Made by a program: the position numbers and the translations under genes | In this document: positions 1 to 7,844 of the stretch, piece by piece | How positions within the stretch are numbered: position 1 is the stretch's first letter | How the letters are laid out: the number at the start of each line of letters is the position of its first letter | From: UBA5109 sp038148755 | GTDB lineage: Bacteria; Pseudomonadota; Gammaproteobacteria; Pseudomonadales; Pseudohongiellaceae | Length of the DNA stretch: 64,000 nt | Reading direction: 5' to 3' | Assembly: GCA_038148755.1 (NCBI GenBank) | Contig: JAYQWA010000001.1 | Span: 62,001 to 126,000 of the forward strand | Notes under the pieces: model-generated | Database searches by the model: none | Told to the model about the DNA's origin: nothing | Seen by the model: only the letters and a program-made list of their open reading frames with translations

Positions 1-1046
1 ACCACGGTAAACTGGGTGGCAAAACTTAATTCCAGACCATAGGCCTGTGCCAGAAAGATGGCGGCCACACATTCATAAAGTGCCGTACCATCCATATTGA
101 CCGTCGCGCCCAGGGGCAACACAAAACTGGTGGTCTTTTCAGAGACACCGGCATCCTTTTCTATGGTTTCCATTGTGAGTGGCAAGGTGGCCGACGACGA
201 CGCTGTAGAAAAGGCTGTCAGCACTACAGGCATCATCACCTTGTAATGCTTTATCGGACTTACACCACCAAGGTACTTCAATAGCAGGGGCATAACGACC
301 AATACATGCGTTGCCAAGGCCAGAAAAACCGTAATGAAGAAAATCATCATTGGCTTGAAGGCGGCAAACCCGGTTGAAGCAACCGTGCCTGCCACCAGTC
401 CGAAGACTCCATAGGGGGCAAAACGCATCACCCACATTGTAATACGCATCATGGTTTCAGAAATGCCCTGCCAGAAATTAAGTAAGACCTCTCCCTGTCG
501 ATTTGGAATCTGCGTCATAAAATAGCCAAAAACCAGAGCAAAAAAGATAAGGCCCAACATTTGGCCTTCTGCCGCTGCAGCCACAATATTGGTTGGAATC
601 ATGCGTAAAAATATCGCCGCGATATCTGCGCCACCCCTTCCCTCAACACTGGCGACTGCCGAGGCCAGGGTAGCTTCATCCAGGCTCAAATTTAAGCTTT
701 CTCCCGCCGCAACGCCGTCAATAATTCCCGGGCTGAACACATTGACATAAAACAGCCCAACCAGGATCGCCAACATACTGGATAAGGCGTAATATCCGAG
801 CGTCATTCCACCAAGTCGGCCCAGGTCGCTGCGCCCACCCATGTTGGCAACACCACAAATAATAGACGCTGTTATCAAGGGCACGATGATCATGCGCAAT
901 GCGTTCATGAACATGGTGCCAATAAAGTCGTACATGGCATAAAAAGTTACGCCAAAAATACTCGACTCGGTGCCTGTCAATTGCCCACACAGAGCAGCAA
1001 GCAAAATCGCGATTAAAATCTGCCAATGTAATTTAATTTTCATCAT
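1..1046 (-). CDS. Dicarboxylate/amino acid:cation symporter (DAACS/SDF family), C-terminus cut by window edge
   Basis: Inner-membrane secondary transporter predicted to couple uptake of a dicarboxylate or acidic amino acid to Na+ or H+. About 348 codons are open on the minus strand from ATG 1046 (a second ATG follows directly at 1043) to base 1, so the last part is outside the window. The translation starts MMKIKLHWQILIAILLAAL and shows successive hydrophobic segments. The serine-rich reentrant-loop motif STASSSATLP and the family signature NMDGTALYE, which line the substrate and cation site in GltPh-type transporters, are both present near the window edge. It is transcribed divergently from ubiA. 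The substrate cannot be told from sequence; GltP-, DctA- and SstT-like members all share these motifs. Family call is firm. Confidence 0.9.
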   Translation of the reverse strand, partial: MMKIKLHWQILIAILLAALCGQLTGTESSIFGVTFYAMYDFIGTMFMNALRMIIVPLITASIICGVANMGGRSDLGRLGGMTLGYYALSSMLAILVGLFYVNVFSPGIIDGVAAGESLNLSLDEATLASAVASVEGRGGADIAAIFLRMIPTNIVAAAAEGQMLGLIFFALVFGYFMTQIPNRQGEVLLNFWQGISETMMRITMWVMRFAPYGVFGLVAGTVASTGFAAFKPMMIFFITVFLALATHVLVVMPLLLKYLGGVSPIKHYKVMMPVVLTAFSTASSSATLPLTMETIEKDAGVSEKTTSFVLPLGATVNMDGTALYECVAAIFLAQAYGLELSFATQFTV

Positions 1047-1096
1047 GACCTATTCCGCCCTTACATGCCGTCATTTAAACAGCGCCATTTCTTTTA

Positions 1097-1125
1097 TTCA
1101 ATGCTCTTTAAAGTCTGTCTATAAT
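1097..1125 (+). promoter_or_regulatory. Candidate sigma-70 promoter for ubiA
   Basis: A perfect -10 hexamer TATAAT lies at 1120-1125, with a weak -35 (TTCAAT, 1097-1102) 17 bases upstream. Transcription would begin near 1132, about 20 bases before the ubiA ATG at 1152, leaving a short leader. The -35 matches only three of six consensus bases, so the call rests on the -10, the spacing and the position between divergent genes. Confidence 0.45.
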
Positions 1126-1151
1126 TAGCTTTCATCAATTAAGTTGTATTT

Positions 1152-2102
1152 ATGTATACAAACCCAGCATTGCAAAAACTCAGACAAAAATTCAGCTCGC
1201 TTCAATTAAAGCTCTGGCAATCCCTCCAACAGCATTTGCCACTGGTTGCCGCCAAGCTACCATTGTATTGGGACTTAACACGAATGAACCGTCCCATCGG
1301 GTTTTTACTGGTGCTGTGGCCAACGCTCTGGTGTCTTTGGATTGCCGGGAATGGTAGACCGGCTATCAAACTGGTCATTATTTTTTGCCTGGGCACTGTC
1401 TTAATGCGAGCCGCAGGCTGCTGTATTAATGATTATGCTGATCGAAATTTTGATGGGCATGTCGCACGAACCAAAAATCGTCCCATTGCACGAGCGGCCG
1501 TTCAACCCAAGGAAGCGCTGCTGTTATGTGCTTCTTTGTGCTTCGTTGCATTTCTGCTTGTCCTGATGACAAATACACTGACCATTTTAATGGCCGTTGC
1601 CGCACTTGGGATTACCACGATTTATCCTTTTATGAAACGTTATACACACCTGCCACAGGTGGTTCTGGGGGCGGCATTCGCCTGGGGTGGACTGATGGCA
1701 TTCACAGCGCAAACCGGCAGCCTGCCTGCTCAGGCCTGGCTGTTATACATTGCAACCCTGCTCTGGACCATAGCCTTCGATACACAATATGCCATGGTTG
1801 ATCGTGAAGATGACTTAAAGGTGGGCATCAAATCAACAGCCATTCTTTTCGCTGAAGGTGATATTTTTGTTATCGCTTTTCTGCAGACCTTCTGTTTGAT
1901 CACACTTGCACTTTGTGCCAGCTATTTTCAGTTGGGCAACTGGTTCCAGTTTGGGCTCTTGGTTGCCGCCGGACTTTTTATTTACCAGCATACGCTGACC
2001 TGGGACCGCCAACCGGAACCCTGTTTTAAAGCCTTCATGAATAATAATTGGGTGGGTGTCGTAATTTTTGTTTTTACTGTTCTGGACTTTCTTGCTCGTT
2101 AG
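1152..2102 (+). CDS. ubiA: 4-hydroxybenzoate polyprenyltransferase
   Basis: Membrane prenyltransferase that attaches the polyprenyl tail to 4-hydroxybenzoate in ubiquinone biosynthesis. The 316-residue product has the UbiA family pattern: MNRPIGFLLVLWPTLW near residues 45-60, the first Asp-rich motif NDYADRNFDGHVARTKNRP at about 93-111, and the second, DTQYAMVDREDD, at about 210-221; these Asp residues bind Mg2+-diphosphate. About eight hydrophobic segments follow the usual layout. The protein is some 25 residues longer than E. coli UbiA because of an amphipathic N-terminal extension before WDLTRMNRPIG; an internal start is possible, but ATG 1152 sits just behind a good -10. It stands alone and converges on the PHP phosphatase gene. 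Confidence 0.93.
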   Translation: MYTNPALQKLRQKFSSLQLKLWQSLQQHLPLVAAKLPLYWDLTRMNRPIGFLLVLWPTLWCLWIAGNGRPAIKLVIIFCLGTVLMRAAGCCINDYADRNFDGHVARTKNRPIARAAVQPKEALLLCASLCFVAFLLVLMTNTLTILMAVAALGITTIYPFMKRYTHLPQVVLGAAFAWGGLMAFTAQTGSLPAQAWLLYIATLLWTIAFDTQYAMVDREDDLKVGIKSTAILFAEGDIFVIAFLQTFCLITLALCASYFQLGNWFQFGLLVAAGLFIYQHTLTWDRQPEPCFKAFMNNNWVGVVIFVFTVLDFLAR

Positions 2103-2121
2103 GCTTGTTTGTTAGGGCCGG

Positions 2122-2994
2122 CTAATATTTTATAAGTGCTGGTTTTTGCCATTGCAGAGAAATACCTAAATTAGAAAGCACCGCCACACCCTGGTCATAG
2201 TTCCTGCCAACTGACGCAACGCCGTGCGAGTCATCACCCGGCACCAAAGCAATTCCCCTGGCTATGGCTTTTTTTAAAATGGAAAGCGAGGGATATTGCT
2301 CCAGCCCTTTATCAAAGCCCCTTAAATTGAAATCCAGAATCAGGTTTTTCTCAGAGATAAAATCAAGGTTTCTTTCAATTTTTTCGACAACTTCAGGCTG
2401 AGACAGTGTGCTTAAATAATCCTGATCAAAGACTCTGATTAAATCAAAATGTCCTACAACTGCCGGGCAGAACTCCTGCAGCATATGATATTGCTCATCA
2501 AAATAGTCGCAATAAAGCTGCTGTATGTCCCCCGCCTCAGCAAGCGCTTTATCATAGTATTCTTTGTTGTAGTCAATACCGATGTTATTAACGTGGTGCA
2601 AGGATCCCACCAGGTAATCCGGTTTATATTGTTGGATAAGCTTGCGTACATGGTCCGCTGTTCCCTGATAGTTCTCAATTTCAAAAGCCAGCAACAGTTC
2701 TATTTCTCCGGAATACTTTCGTTGCAGCTCACGGCCTAACTGGAAATATTCCGCAAAGCGCTGCAGCAAAAAATCGGCGCTCAGGCCTGCCTCTGCTTCA
2801 TCGGGATAACGCATTTTATCGGTAGTTGGCGGGATATGCTCCGTTATCCCAACCCATGAGAAGCCCTGTTCAATATAGGCTTTAACAATACTTTCCAGGC
2901 TGTCCTGTGCATGTTGGCAAAACTGCCCGCTATGCCCGCCATGCACTGAAACCTTTGTTGCCGATGTTAATATTTTTTCCAAACCCTTGTTCAT
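2122..2994 (-). CDS. PHP-domain phosphatase, HisJ-type histidinol-phosphatase family
   Basis: Predicted metal-dependent phosphoesterase of the PHP superfamily, closest in layout to HisJ-type histidinol phosphatases. Visible metal-site motifs are HGGHSGQFC near residue 18, GITEH near 49, VGSLHHVNN mid-protein, GHFDLIRVF, DFNLRG and the C-terminal PGDDSHG; together these form the usual multi-motif histidine/aspartate metal cluster. The first motif reads H-x-x-H rather than the usual H-x-H. I chose ATG 2994; an in-frame TTG at 3003 would add three residues. There are no his genes nearby, so the physiological substrate is unproven and the histidine assignment is by family only. It converges on ubiA with a 19-base gap. 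Confidence 0.72.
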   Translation of the reverse strand: MNKGLEKILTSATKVSVHGGHSGQFCQHAQDSLESIVKAYIEQGFSWVGITEHIPPTTDKMRYPDEAEAGLSADFLLQRFAEYFQLGRELQRKYSGEIELLLAFEIENYQGTADHVRKLIQQYKPDYLVGSLHHVNNIGIDYNKEYYDKALAEAGDIQQLYCDYFDEQYHMLQEFCPAVVGHFDLIRVFDQDYLSTLSQPEVVEKIERNLDFISEKNLILDFNLRGFDKGLEQYPSLSILKKAIARGIALVPGDDSHGVASVGRNYDQGVAVLSNLGISLQWQKPALIKY

Positions 2995-3083
2995 GTCTCT
3001 CAATCTTGTAAACTCACTACGCTTAGCGCCTCACTACTTTTGAACCTTAACCCATATTCGTTTTTCAATAAACAGTCATCCAT

Positions 3084-4241
3084 ATGAGCAAGCAGCTTAA
3101 AACAAGTTTTTTAGACAGTATTGCTCAGATTGCACCGGCAGAATGGAATAAGCTGATCGGATCCGACTACCCATTTCTGCAACACGAATTTTTACTGGCT
3201 CTGGAAGAAAGTGCTTGTGTGTCTGTACGCACCGGCTGGAAGCCTTCGCACCTGATTATAAAAAACCATGATGAAAAACTTGTGGCGCTCATGCCCTTAT
3301 ATTTAAAAAATAACTCCATGGGAGAGTATGTTTTCGACTGGTCCTGGGCCGATGCCTACTACCAGCATGGCATAGAATATTATCCCAAATATGTTACATC
3401 TGTTCCCTTTACGCCTTCTGTAGGGCCAAGAATTTGCATTGCCCCCCTTGAAGACGAGCAGGCCGTTCTTACCAAAATAATAAGCTGCCTTCAGCAGCAG
3501 GCTAATTCCTCTGGCGCTTCAAGTTGGCATGTTTTGTTCCCGGAAAAAAAATTGTCGGACCAGCTTGCTGACTTGGGTATGCTGCAACGAACTGGATGCC
3601 AATATCAATGGTTTAATAAAAACTATGCAGACTTTGAAAGTTTTCTACAAAGCTTTTCTTCCCGTAAACGTAAAAACCTAAAAAAAGAGCGCAAAAAAAT
3701 TCAGGAAAATAATATTCAGTTTGAATGGCTTAATGGTCATGAAATTGCGCCAGAACAATGGCAATCTTTTTATCGCTTTTATCAAAACACCTATCTGGTG
3801 AGGGGAAGATCAGCTTATTTAAACTTGCCTTTTTTTCTGGAATTAGCCCGTTTAATGCCTGATCAAATTTTATTAGTCCTGGCAAAAAAGGATGATACTT
3901 ATATTGCCGGGGCCTTAAGTTTTAAAGACTCTAATACACTGTATGGTCGCTATTGGGGCTGTGACGAAGACTGGCAGTTTTTACATTTTGAAACCTGTTA
4001 CTACCAAGGGATAGAGTATTGCATCAAACAGGGTTTGCAAAAATTTGATTCTGGTGCCCAGGGCGAACATAAAATTCAACGCGGTTTTGAGCCCGTCTTT
4101 ACTTTTTCCAACCACTGGATAGCACACCCGCAATTCAGTGCAGCAATAAATCAGTTTATTAAGGAAGAAAATCAACATCTTTCCCGGTACCAGAAACTGG
4201 CAGAAAAATACCTGCCATATAAAAAAAATGAAAATCCTTAA
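3084..4241 (+). CDS. DUF482/FemAB-like GNAT-fold acyltransferase
   Basis: Cytoplasmic protein of 385 residues belonging to the DUF482 (COG3146) family, which has an N-acetyltransferase/FemAB-like fold and no firmly established substrate. Typical family stretches are visible: EWNKLIGSDYPFLQHEFL near residue 20, the aromatic block YVFDWSWADAYYQHGIEYYPKY near 80-100, SVPFTPSVGPRI, a basic RKRKNLKKERKKI segment, and the C-terminal GRYWGCDEDWQFLHFETCYYQGIEYCI and FDSGAQGEHKIQRGFEP motifs. The next gene (DUF4404) probably forms an operon with it. No signal peptide is visible. The family assignment is good; the function is unknown. Confidence 0.8.
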   Translation: MSKQLKTSFLDSIAQIAPAEWNKLIGSDYPFLQHEFLLALEESACVSVRTGWKPSHLIIKNHDEKLVALMPLYLKNNSMGEYVFDWSWADAYYQHGIEYYPKYVTSVPFTPSVGPRICIAPLEDEQAVLTKIISCLQQQANSSGASSWHVLFPEKKLSDQLADLGMLQRTGCQYQWFNKNYADFESFLQSFSSRKRKNLKKERKKIQENNIQFEWLNGHEIAPEQWQSFYRFYQNTYLVRGRSAYLNLPFFLELARLMPDQILLVLAKKDDTYIAGALSFKDSNTLYGRYWGCDEDWQFLHFETCYYQGIEYCIKQGLQKFDSGAQGEHKIQRGFEPVFTFSNHWIAHPQFSAAINQFIKEENQHLSRYQKLAEKYLPYKKNENP

Positions 4242-4324
4242 ACTTGTTTGATAAAACGCAAAACCTGCACTTGCGACAAAAAGTTAAGCGTCTTAAGCTA
4301 GCCCCTAAACATGAGGAAATAATT

Positions 4325-4582
4325 TTGCCAAAAGAAAAAATTAAAGGCCTGATTTCGGAACTGCATGAAAAGCTCTCGGCCGCCGACTCCAGCCTTCAGC
4401 AGGATTTATTGATGGCACAGCTGCAGTCTCAGCTTGATAGTTGGGATGGCCCCAAGCCCGCCAATGGCGATATCAAAGATACCGTTGAAGAGTTACTGGA
4501 AGAGCTGGAAGAAAAACATCCCAAAGGCGCCCGTATAGCGCTGGAAATTCTGGAGTCTCTGGGCCATTTAGGTCTCCAGTAG
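4325..4582 (+). CDS. DUF4404 family protein
   Basis: Small acidic protein of unknown function. The conserved block runs from KIKGLISELHEKL through DTVEELLEELEEKHP to a C-terminal LEILESLGHLGL and looks largely helical, probably coiled. I start it at TTG 4325, preceded by an AGGA Shine-Dalgarno at 4313-4316, giving 85 residues, the usual DUF4404 size. A longer version from TTG 4244 (112 residues) has no visible ribosome-binding site and adds a basic stretch untypical of the family. It lies directly behind the DUF482 gene and ends four bases from the convergent yaaA gene. Confidence 0.66.
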   Translation: MPKEKIKGLISELHEKLSAADSSLQQDLLMAQLQSQLDSWDGPKPANGDIKDTVEELLEELEEKHPKGARIALEILESLGHLGLQ

Positions 4583-4586
4583 GCTG

Positions 4587-5360
4587 TTAGGATTGCTTGC
4601 GTAAAAAAACCAGCTCGTTTGCCGTAGAATCTTTTTTGCTGAAACGATAGCCTTCGCTCTTGAATACGGTTAGGCCCTTAATATCTTTAATCTGGTTTTT
4701 AATAATATAAGAACTCATCAGGCCTCTGGCTTTTTTGGCGAAAAAGCTGATTACCTTGTATTGGTCATTTTTAAAATCTTTAAATACCGGAGTAATGACT
4801 TCAGCATCGCCCGTCTTGCCTTTTATCGCTTTAAAGTATTCATTTGATGCCAGATTAATTAAGAGCTTGTCTTTTTGTTCCTTTAAGGCCAGGCTGATTG
4901 CCTTGCCCAATTGATCGCCCCAGAAATCATATAGCGACTCTCCACGACTGTTTTTTAATCCAACTCCCATTTCAAGGCGGTAGGGCTGGATTAAATCCAG
5001 TGGCCGTAACACCCCGTACAGACCAGACAATATACGCAAATGTTTTTGCGCAAAGTCCAAATCTTTTGCGCTGTACTGTTGTGCTTCCAGGCCTGTATAA
5101 ACATCACCTTTAAATGCAAATATTGCCGGTCTGGCATTTCCAGGAGAAAAAGGCGGCTCCCAGTTTAAATAACGGGATACATTCAATTCTGCCAGCTTGG
5201 TGCTGATATGCATTAAGTCCTGAACCTCGTCTGGCGCCATGTGCCTTAAAACTTTTATCAGCTTGGCTGACTCCTCCAAAAACTGGGGTTGAGAAAATTT
5301 CCTGGAAGGTAAGGGTGATTCATAATCCAGCGTTTTTGCCGGAGAGATAACGATTAACAT
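4587..5360 (-). CDS. yaaA: Peroxide stress protein YaaA (DUF328/UPF0246)
   Basis: Cytoplasmic protein of 257 residues that in E. coli lowers free iron and limits Fenton damage during peroxide stress. The N-terminus MLIVISPAKTLDYESPLP is the family signature, and the later blocks MHISTKLAELNVSRY, PAIFAFKGDVYTGL, RILSGLYGVLRPLDLIQPYRLEMG and INLASNEYF all match the expected order. Length equals that of E. coli YaaA. No OxyR-type site was recognised in the short gap upstream. It is a single minus-strand gene between DUF4404 and the DUF4265-like gene. Confidence 0.93.
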   Translation of the reverse strand: MLIVISPAKTLDYESPLPSRKFSQPQFLEESAKLIKVLRHMAPDEVQDLMHISTKLAELNVSRYLNWEPPFSPGNARPAIFAFKGDVYTGLEAQQYSAKDLDFAQKHLRILSGLYGVLRPLDLIQPYRLEMGVGLKNSRGESLYDFWGDQLGKAISLALKEQKDKLLINLASNEYFKAIKGKTGDAEVITPVFKDFKNDQYKVISFFAKKARGLMSSYIIKNQIKDIKGLTVFKSEGYRFSKKDSTANELVFLRKQS

Positions 5361-5395
5361 GCTGTTCTTTTTATCCTCGCTTTAAAGCCTGCCTA

Positions 5396-5890
5396 TTAAA
5401 CCTGATTAATAAAACTGTCCCACCAATTTAAGGGCGTTACGCCATCAACAGGATCATAAACATTACCATAATACCAGACTGAATCCGGATACGCGGCCAT
5501 GGCATTATCAAATAGCGCTTCTACTGCGGCAAATCCTAAATTAACATGCAACGAGTAACTTAATCCCCGTTCTGTTTTTATGTCCAGCGTGCCTTCATGC
5601 ATTTCAACTTGCGGTGTCAGGTTGCTTTCCAGTATTTCAATGTCTGTTTTGCGGAAAACTCGAAGTGCCAGATTGCCACTGTGCTTAATCACGGTAATTC
5701 TGTCCGGGTGTTGCTGATCAACATGAAAAATATCTCCTTTTGCCAGGCCTCGGGCGAATAAAGGAGATTGTTGCAACTCATAATGGTCAGGCTGCTCCAA
5801 AACATAGACTGCCAGTTTTTCCAATACACGTTGTCCATTAGCATCCTGCCCGACTGGAAGCTGTATCAGTGCTTGCTGCTCTCGTTTCAA
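5396..5890 (-). CDS. DUF4265-like hypothetical protein
   Basis: Uncharacterised protein of about 164 residues. The order of features (a repeat-like YELQQSPLFARGLAKGD core near residue 40, followed by a beta-rich region and a C-terminal WWDSFINQV) resembles the DUF4265 family, but I hold this loosely. I use TTG 5890 as start because AGGGG lies eight bases upstream on the minus strand. An upstream ATG at 5947 would prepend a hydrophobic NTYFLLIFAFF stretch that has no convincing ribosome-binding site and would run into the FNR-like site of the divergent stress-protein promoter. No function is proposed. Confidence 0.55.
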   Translation of the reverse strand: MKREQQALIQLPVGQDANGQRVLEKLAVYVLEQPDHYELQQSPLFARGLAKGDIFHVDQQHPDRITVIKHSGNLALRVFRKTDIEILESNLTPQVEMHEGTLDIKTERGLSYSLHVNLGFAAVEALFDNAMAAYPDSVWYYGNVYDPVDGVTPLNWWDSFINQV

Positions 5891-5933
5891 TGCAATTCCC
5901 CTAAAGAATGCAAATATTAACAGAAAATAAGTA

Positions 5934-5977
5934 TTGACCTGCATCAACTGCTTACTTGTAGTCCCGATGTGTAATAA
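5934..5977 (+). promoter_or_regulatory. FNR/Anr-type site plus -10 upstream of the universal stress protein gene
   Basis: TTGACCTGCATCAA at 5934-5947 matches the FNR/Anr consensus TTGATNNNNATCAA at nine of ten defined bases. A -10-like TAATAA lies at 5972-5977, putting the likely start near 5983 and the centre of the site (5940.5) about 42 bases upstream, the spacing of class II FNR-activated promoters. The downstream gene encodes a universal stress protein, a class known to be Anr-controlled in Pseudomonas. The sequence match is direct observation; regulation is inference. Confidence 0.6.
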
Positions 5978-6022
5978 CTACACTTAATCAACCAGTTTCT
6001 CTTTAAGACAAAGGAGCTTGAA

Positions 6023-6454
6023 ATGAGTCTATATAAAAAGATCCTTGTAGCCGTTGACCTTTCTCAGGATTCAGCGCTCATTCTGGATAAAGCTCGAAGC
6101 ATTGCTAAAAGCTATGATGCAAAACTAAATTTAGTCCATGTCATTGAGCCGATAGCCGTCGGTTATGCTATAGAAATCTCCAGCATTGATGTTGAAGGGC
6201 TGCATCAAGAAGCTACCGAGCAGGCTAAACAGTCCCTTATGGAAATGGGTAGAAATATTGATATCCCAGCTGACAGTATTCATACCCTTTTGGGTCAGCC
6301 TGCCAGGGAAATTAAAGAAATGGCTAGTGAAATAGAAGCTGATCTGATCATTATGGGCAATCATGGGCGTCATGGCTGGGAGCTATTATTTGGCTCAACT
6401 TCCATAGGCGTTGCTCATGGTGTTAATTGTGATTTGCTCACCATACACGTATAA
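6023..6454 (+). CDS. Universal stress protein, UspA family
   Basis: Single-domain Usp fold protein of 143 residues, expected to be cytoplasmic and dimeric. It opens with MSLYKKILVAVDLSQDS, the usual first strand with a nucleotide-contacting Asp. The C-terminal LIIMGNHGRHGWELLFGSTS (near 108-127) resembles the ATP-binding G-x2-G-x9-G-S/T pattern but is one residue short (eight between the second and third Gly). AAGGAG sits at a normal distance before ATG 6023. The FNR-type promoter upstream suggests induction when oxygen is low. Which Usp subtype it is cannot be decided here. Confidence 0.9.
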   Translation: MSLYKKILVAVDLSQDSALILDKARSIAKSYDAKLNLVHVIEPIAVGYAIEISSIDVEGLHQEATEQAKQSLMEMGRNIDIPADSIHTLLGQPAREIKEMASEIEADLIIMGNHGRHGWELLFGSTSIGVAHGVNCDLLTIHV

Positions 6455-6463
6455 GGTCACTTT

Positions 6464-6829
6464 TTGACAACACCTGAAGAACAGGAAGCGCTGTCTGTTT
6501 TTGCTGCCGAAGCATCTGCCAATGCTCAGGTCTGGGGCCTAAAATCAGATCAGGGCTGGGCTCTGTGCCCCTCTACTGAATTTGAAGAAACAGACGTTTT
6601 GCCATTTTTTTCCACCGCCGAAAGTGCCGTTTTGCTGTGTACCGGGGAATGGAGCATCTATCAGCCTGAGGCAGTTCCCCTTGCCGCCTTTCTCGAAGAC
6701 TGGCTGCCCGGCATGCACGAAGATAACGCCATGGTTGGCCTCAACTGGAGTGCGGACATGGAAGGTGTTGAAGTTGAGCCTGCTGACCTGGCAGCAGCCA
6801 TTGAAGCACTGGTAAGCTCTCACCATTGA
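6464..6829 (+). CDS. DUF2750 family protein
   Basis: Acidic protein of 121 residues and unknown function. The family hallmarks are visible: QVWGLKSDQGWALCPS near residue 22, a FEETDVLPFFSTAESA block near 40, EFL-like AAFLEDWLPGM, and the closing VGLNWSADMEGVEVEPADLA. Translation begins at TTG 6464 ten bases after the usp stop, with AAGG just upstream, so it is probably co-transcribed with usp. Its last codons overlap the next gene by four bases (TTGA), suggesting translational coupling. Confidence 0.72.
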   Translation: MTTPEEQEALSVFAAEASANAQVWGLKSDQGWALCPSTEFEETDVLPFFSTAESAVLLCTGEWSIYQPEAVPLAAFLEDWLPGMHEDNAMVGLNWSADMEGVEVEPADLAAAIEALVSSHH

Positions 6830-7182
6830 AAAAATTACTCATTTATCTGAACCGCCTGGCCAGATTGCTCAAACCAGTCCGTTATGTGCTGGCCGGGTTA
6901 ACTTTTATCGCTCTGCTGTTAGTCACATACTCACTTCTCGTTCGAACGGCTTTCTCATTGAACATTCTGGAACCTGCCATTGTCGCCGCATTATGGGGAA
7001 TGCTGTTGTTAGCCAGCACAGAAATTTTTCAGAAACTGCCAGACCCGGTGTTATCAACAGATTCTTTTTTTCAACGTGTTTTAAGCCGCTGCAAGCTTCT
7101 TTTTTTTACTCTCATGGCCTTAATTATCTTTCTGGTTAGTGCACTGCTGACCTGGTTAAGCCTTCGATTGCTGCTAATTTAA
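6826..7182 (+). CDS. Small membrane protein of unknown function
   Basis: A 118-residue protein I do not recognise. It has a basic N-terminus (KKLLIYLNRLARLLKPVR), then three hydrophobic segments at about 20-43, 50-67 and 89-117, so it is predicted to lie in the inner membrane. It starts at TTG 6826 inside the stop of the DUF2750 gene (four-base overlap) and so belongs to the usp-DUF2750 transcription unit. A 110-base gap separates it from the TRAP genes. Confidence 0.6.
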   Translation: MKKLLIYLNRLARLLKPVRYVLAGLTFIALLLVTYSLLVRTAFSLNILEPAIVAALWGMLLLASTEIFQKLPDPVLSTDSFFQRVLSRCKLLFFTLMALIIFLVSALLTWLSLRLLLI

Positions 7183-7292
7183 CTGCCTTTCCAAAAGCAA
7201 ATTATGCTATTCTCCTAGCTCTTTTAGAATCTGGCAGGGATCTCACTAACTGTAATAAATCGATGGTCAGACTTGGGCTGACGCGGTATTAA

Positions 7293-7844
7293 ATGGATAA
7301 ATTAAATACACTTAATAAGTACCTGGATAACTTTTCCGAAATAGTCGGTAAAGGGGCTGCCTATTTTTCTGTATTAATGGTGCTTGTTACCTGTTATGTC
7401 GTTATTACCCGTTATGTTTTCAATACAGGATCAATAGCCATCCAGGAATCTGTTCTTTATATAAATGCTGTCGTGGTTTTTGGTGCTGTTGGTTTTACCC
7501 TCAAGCACAATGGTCATGTCCGTGTCGATGTAATTTATGGGCCGGCTTCCACCCGCTACAAAGCATGGGTCAATTTCCTGGGAACACTGTTTTTATTGAT
7601 GCCTGTCACTTTTTTCATTCTCTTTTACAGTTGGGATTATGTCATGTCGTCATGGGCCATTCGTGAAGATTCTCCTGAAGCCAATGGCTTGCCATACGTC
7701 TATCTGCTCAAGAGTTTTATTCTGCTAATGTGCCTCTTGCTTGTGCTACAGGGTTTGGCAGAAATAGTGAGAAACTTTTGTGTGCTTTTTTCTAAAGAAG
7801 CCACTGAAACACCTTATGAAGAAGAGGAAAGCAGCGCCCTATGA
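7293..7844 (+). CDS. dctQ: TRAP transporter small permease (DctQ)
   Basis: Small membrane subunit of a tripartite ATP-independent periplasmic transporter. The 183-residue protein has four hydrophobic segments with the typical order: first near 20-40, the IAIQESVLYINAVVVFGAVGFTLKHNGHVRVDVIYG block near 50-85, then two further helices, and an acidic tail. The HVRVD motif between helices two and three is characteristic of DctQ. Its last four bases overlap dctM (ATGA), as is usual for this pair. No strong ribosome-binding site is visible before ATG 7293. Confidence 0.88.
   Translation: MDKLNTLNKYLDNFSEIVGKGAAYFSVLMVLVTCYVVITRYVFNTGSIAIQESVLYINAVVVFGAVGFTLKHNGHVRVDVIYGPASTRYKAWVNFLGTLFLLMPVTFFILFYSWDYVMSSWAIREDSPEANGLPYVYLLKSFILLMCLLLVLQGLAEIVRNFCVLFSKEATETPYEEEESSAL

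Noticed and set aside
139..1026. Minus-strand open frames of about 100 codons at 139-435 and 718-1026
   Set aside because: They are out-of-frame shadows of the symporter gene, whose motifs STASSSATLP and NMDGTALYE lie in the frame from ATG 1046.
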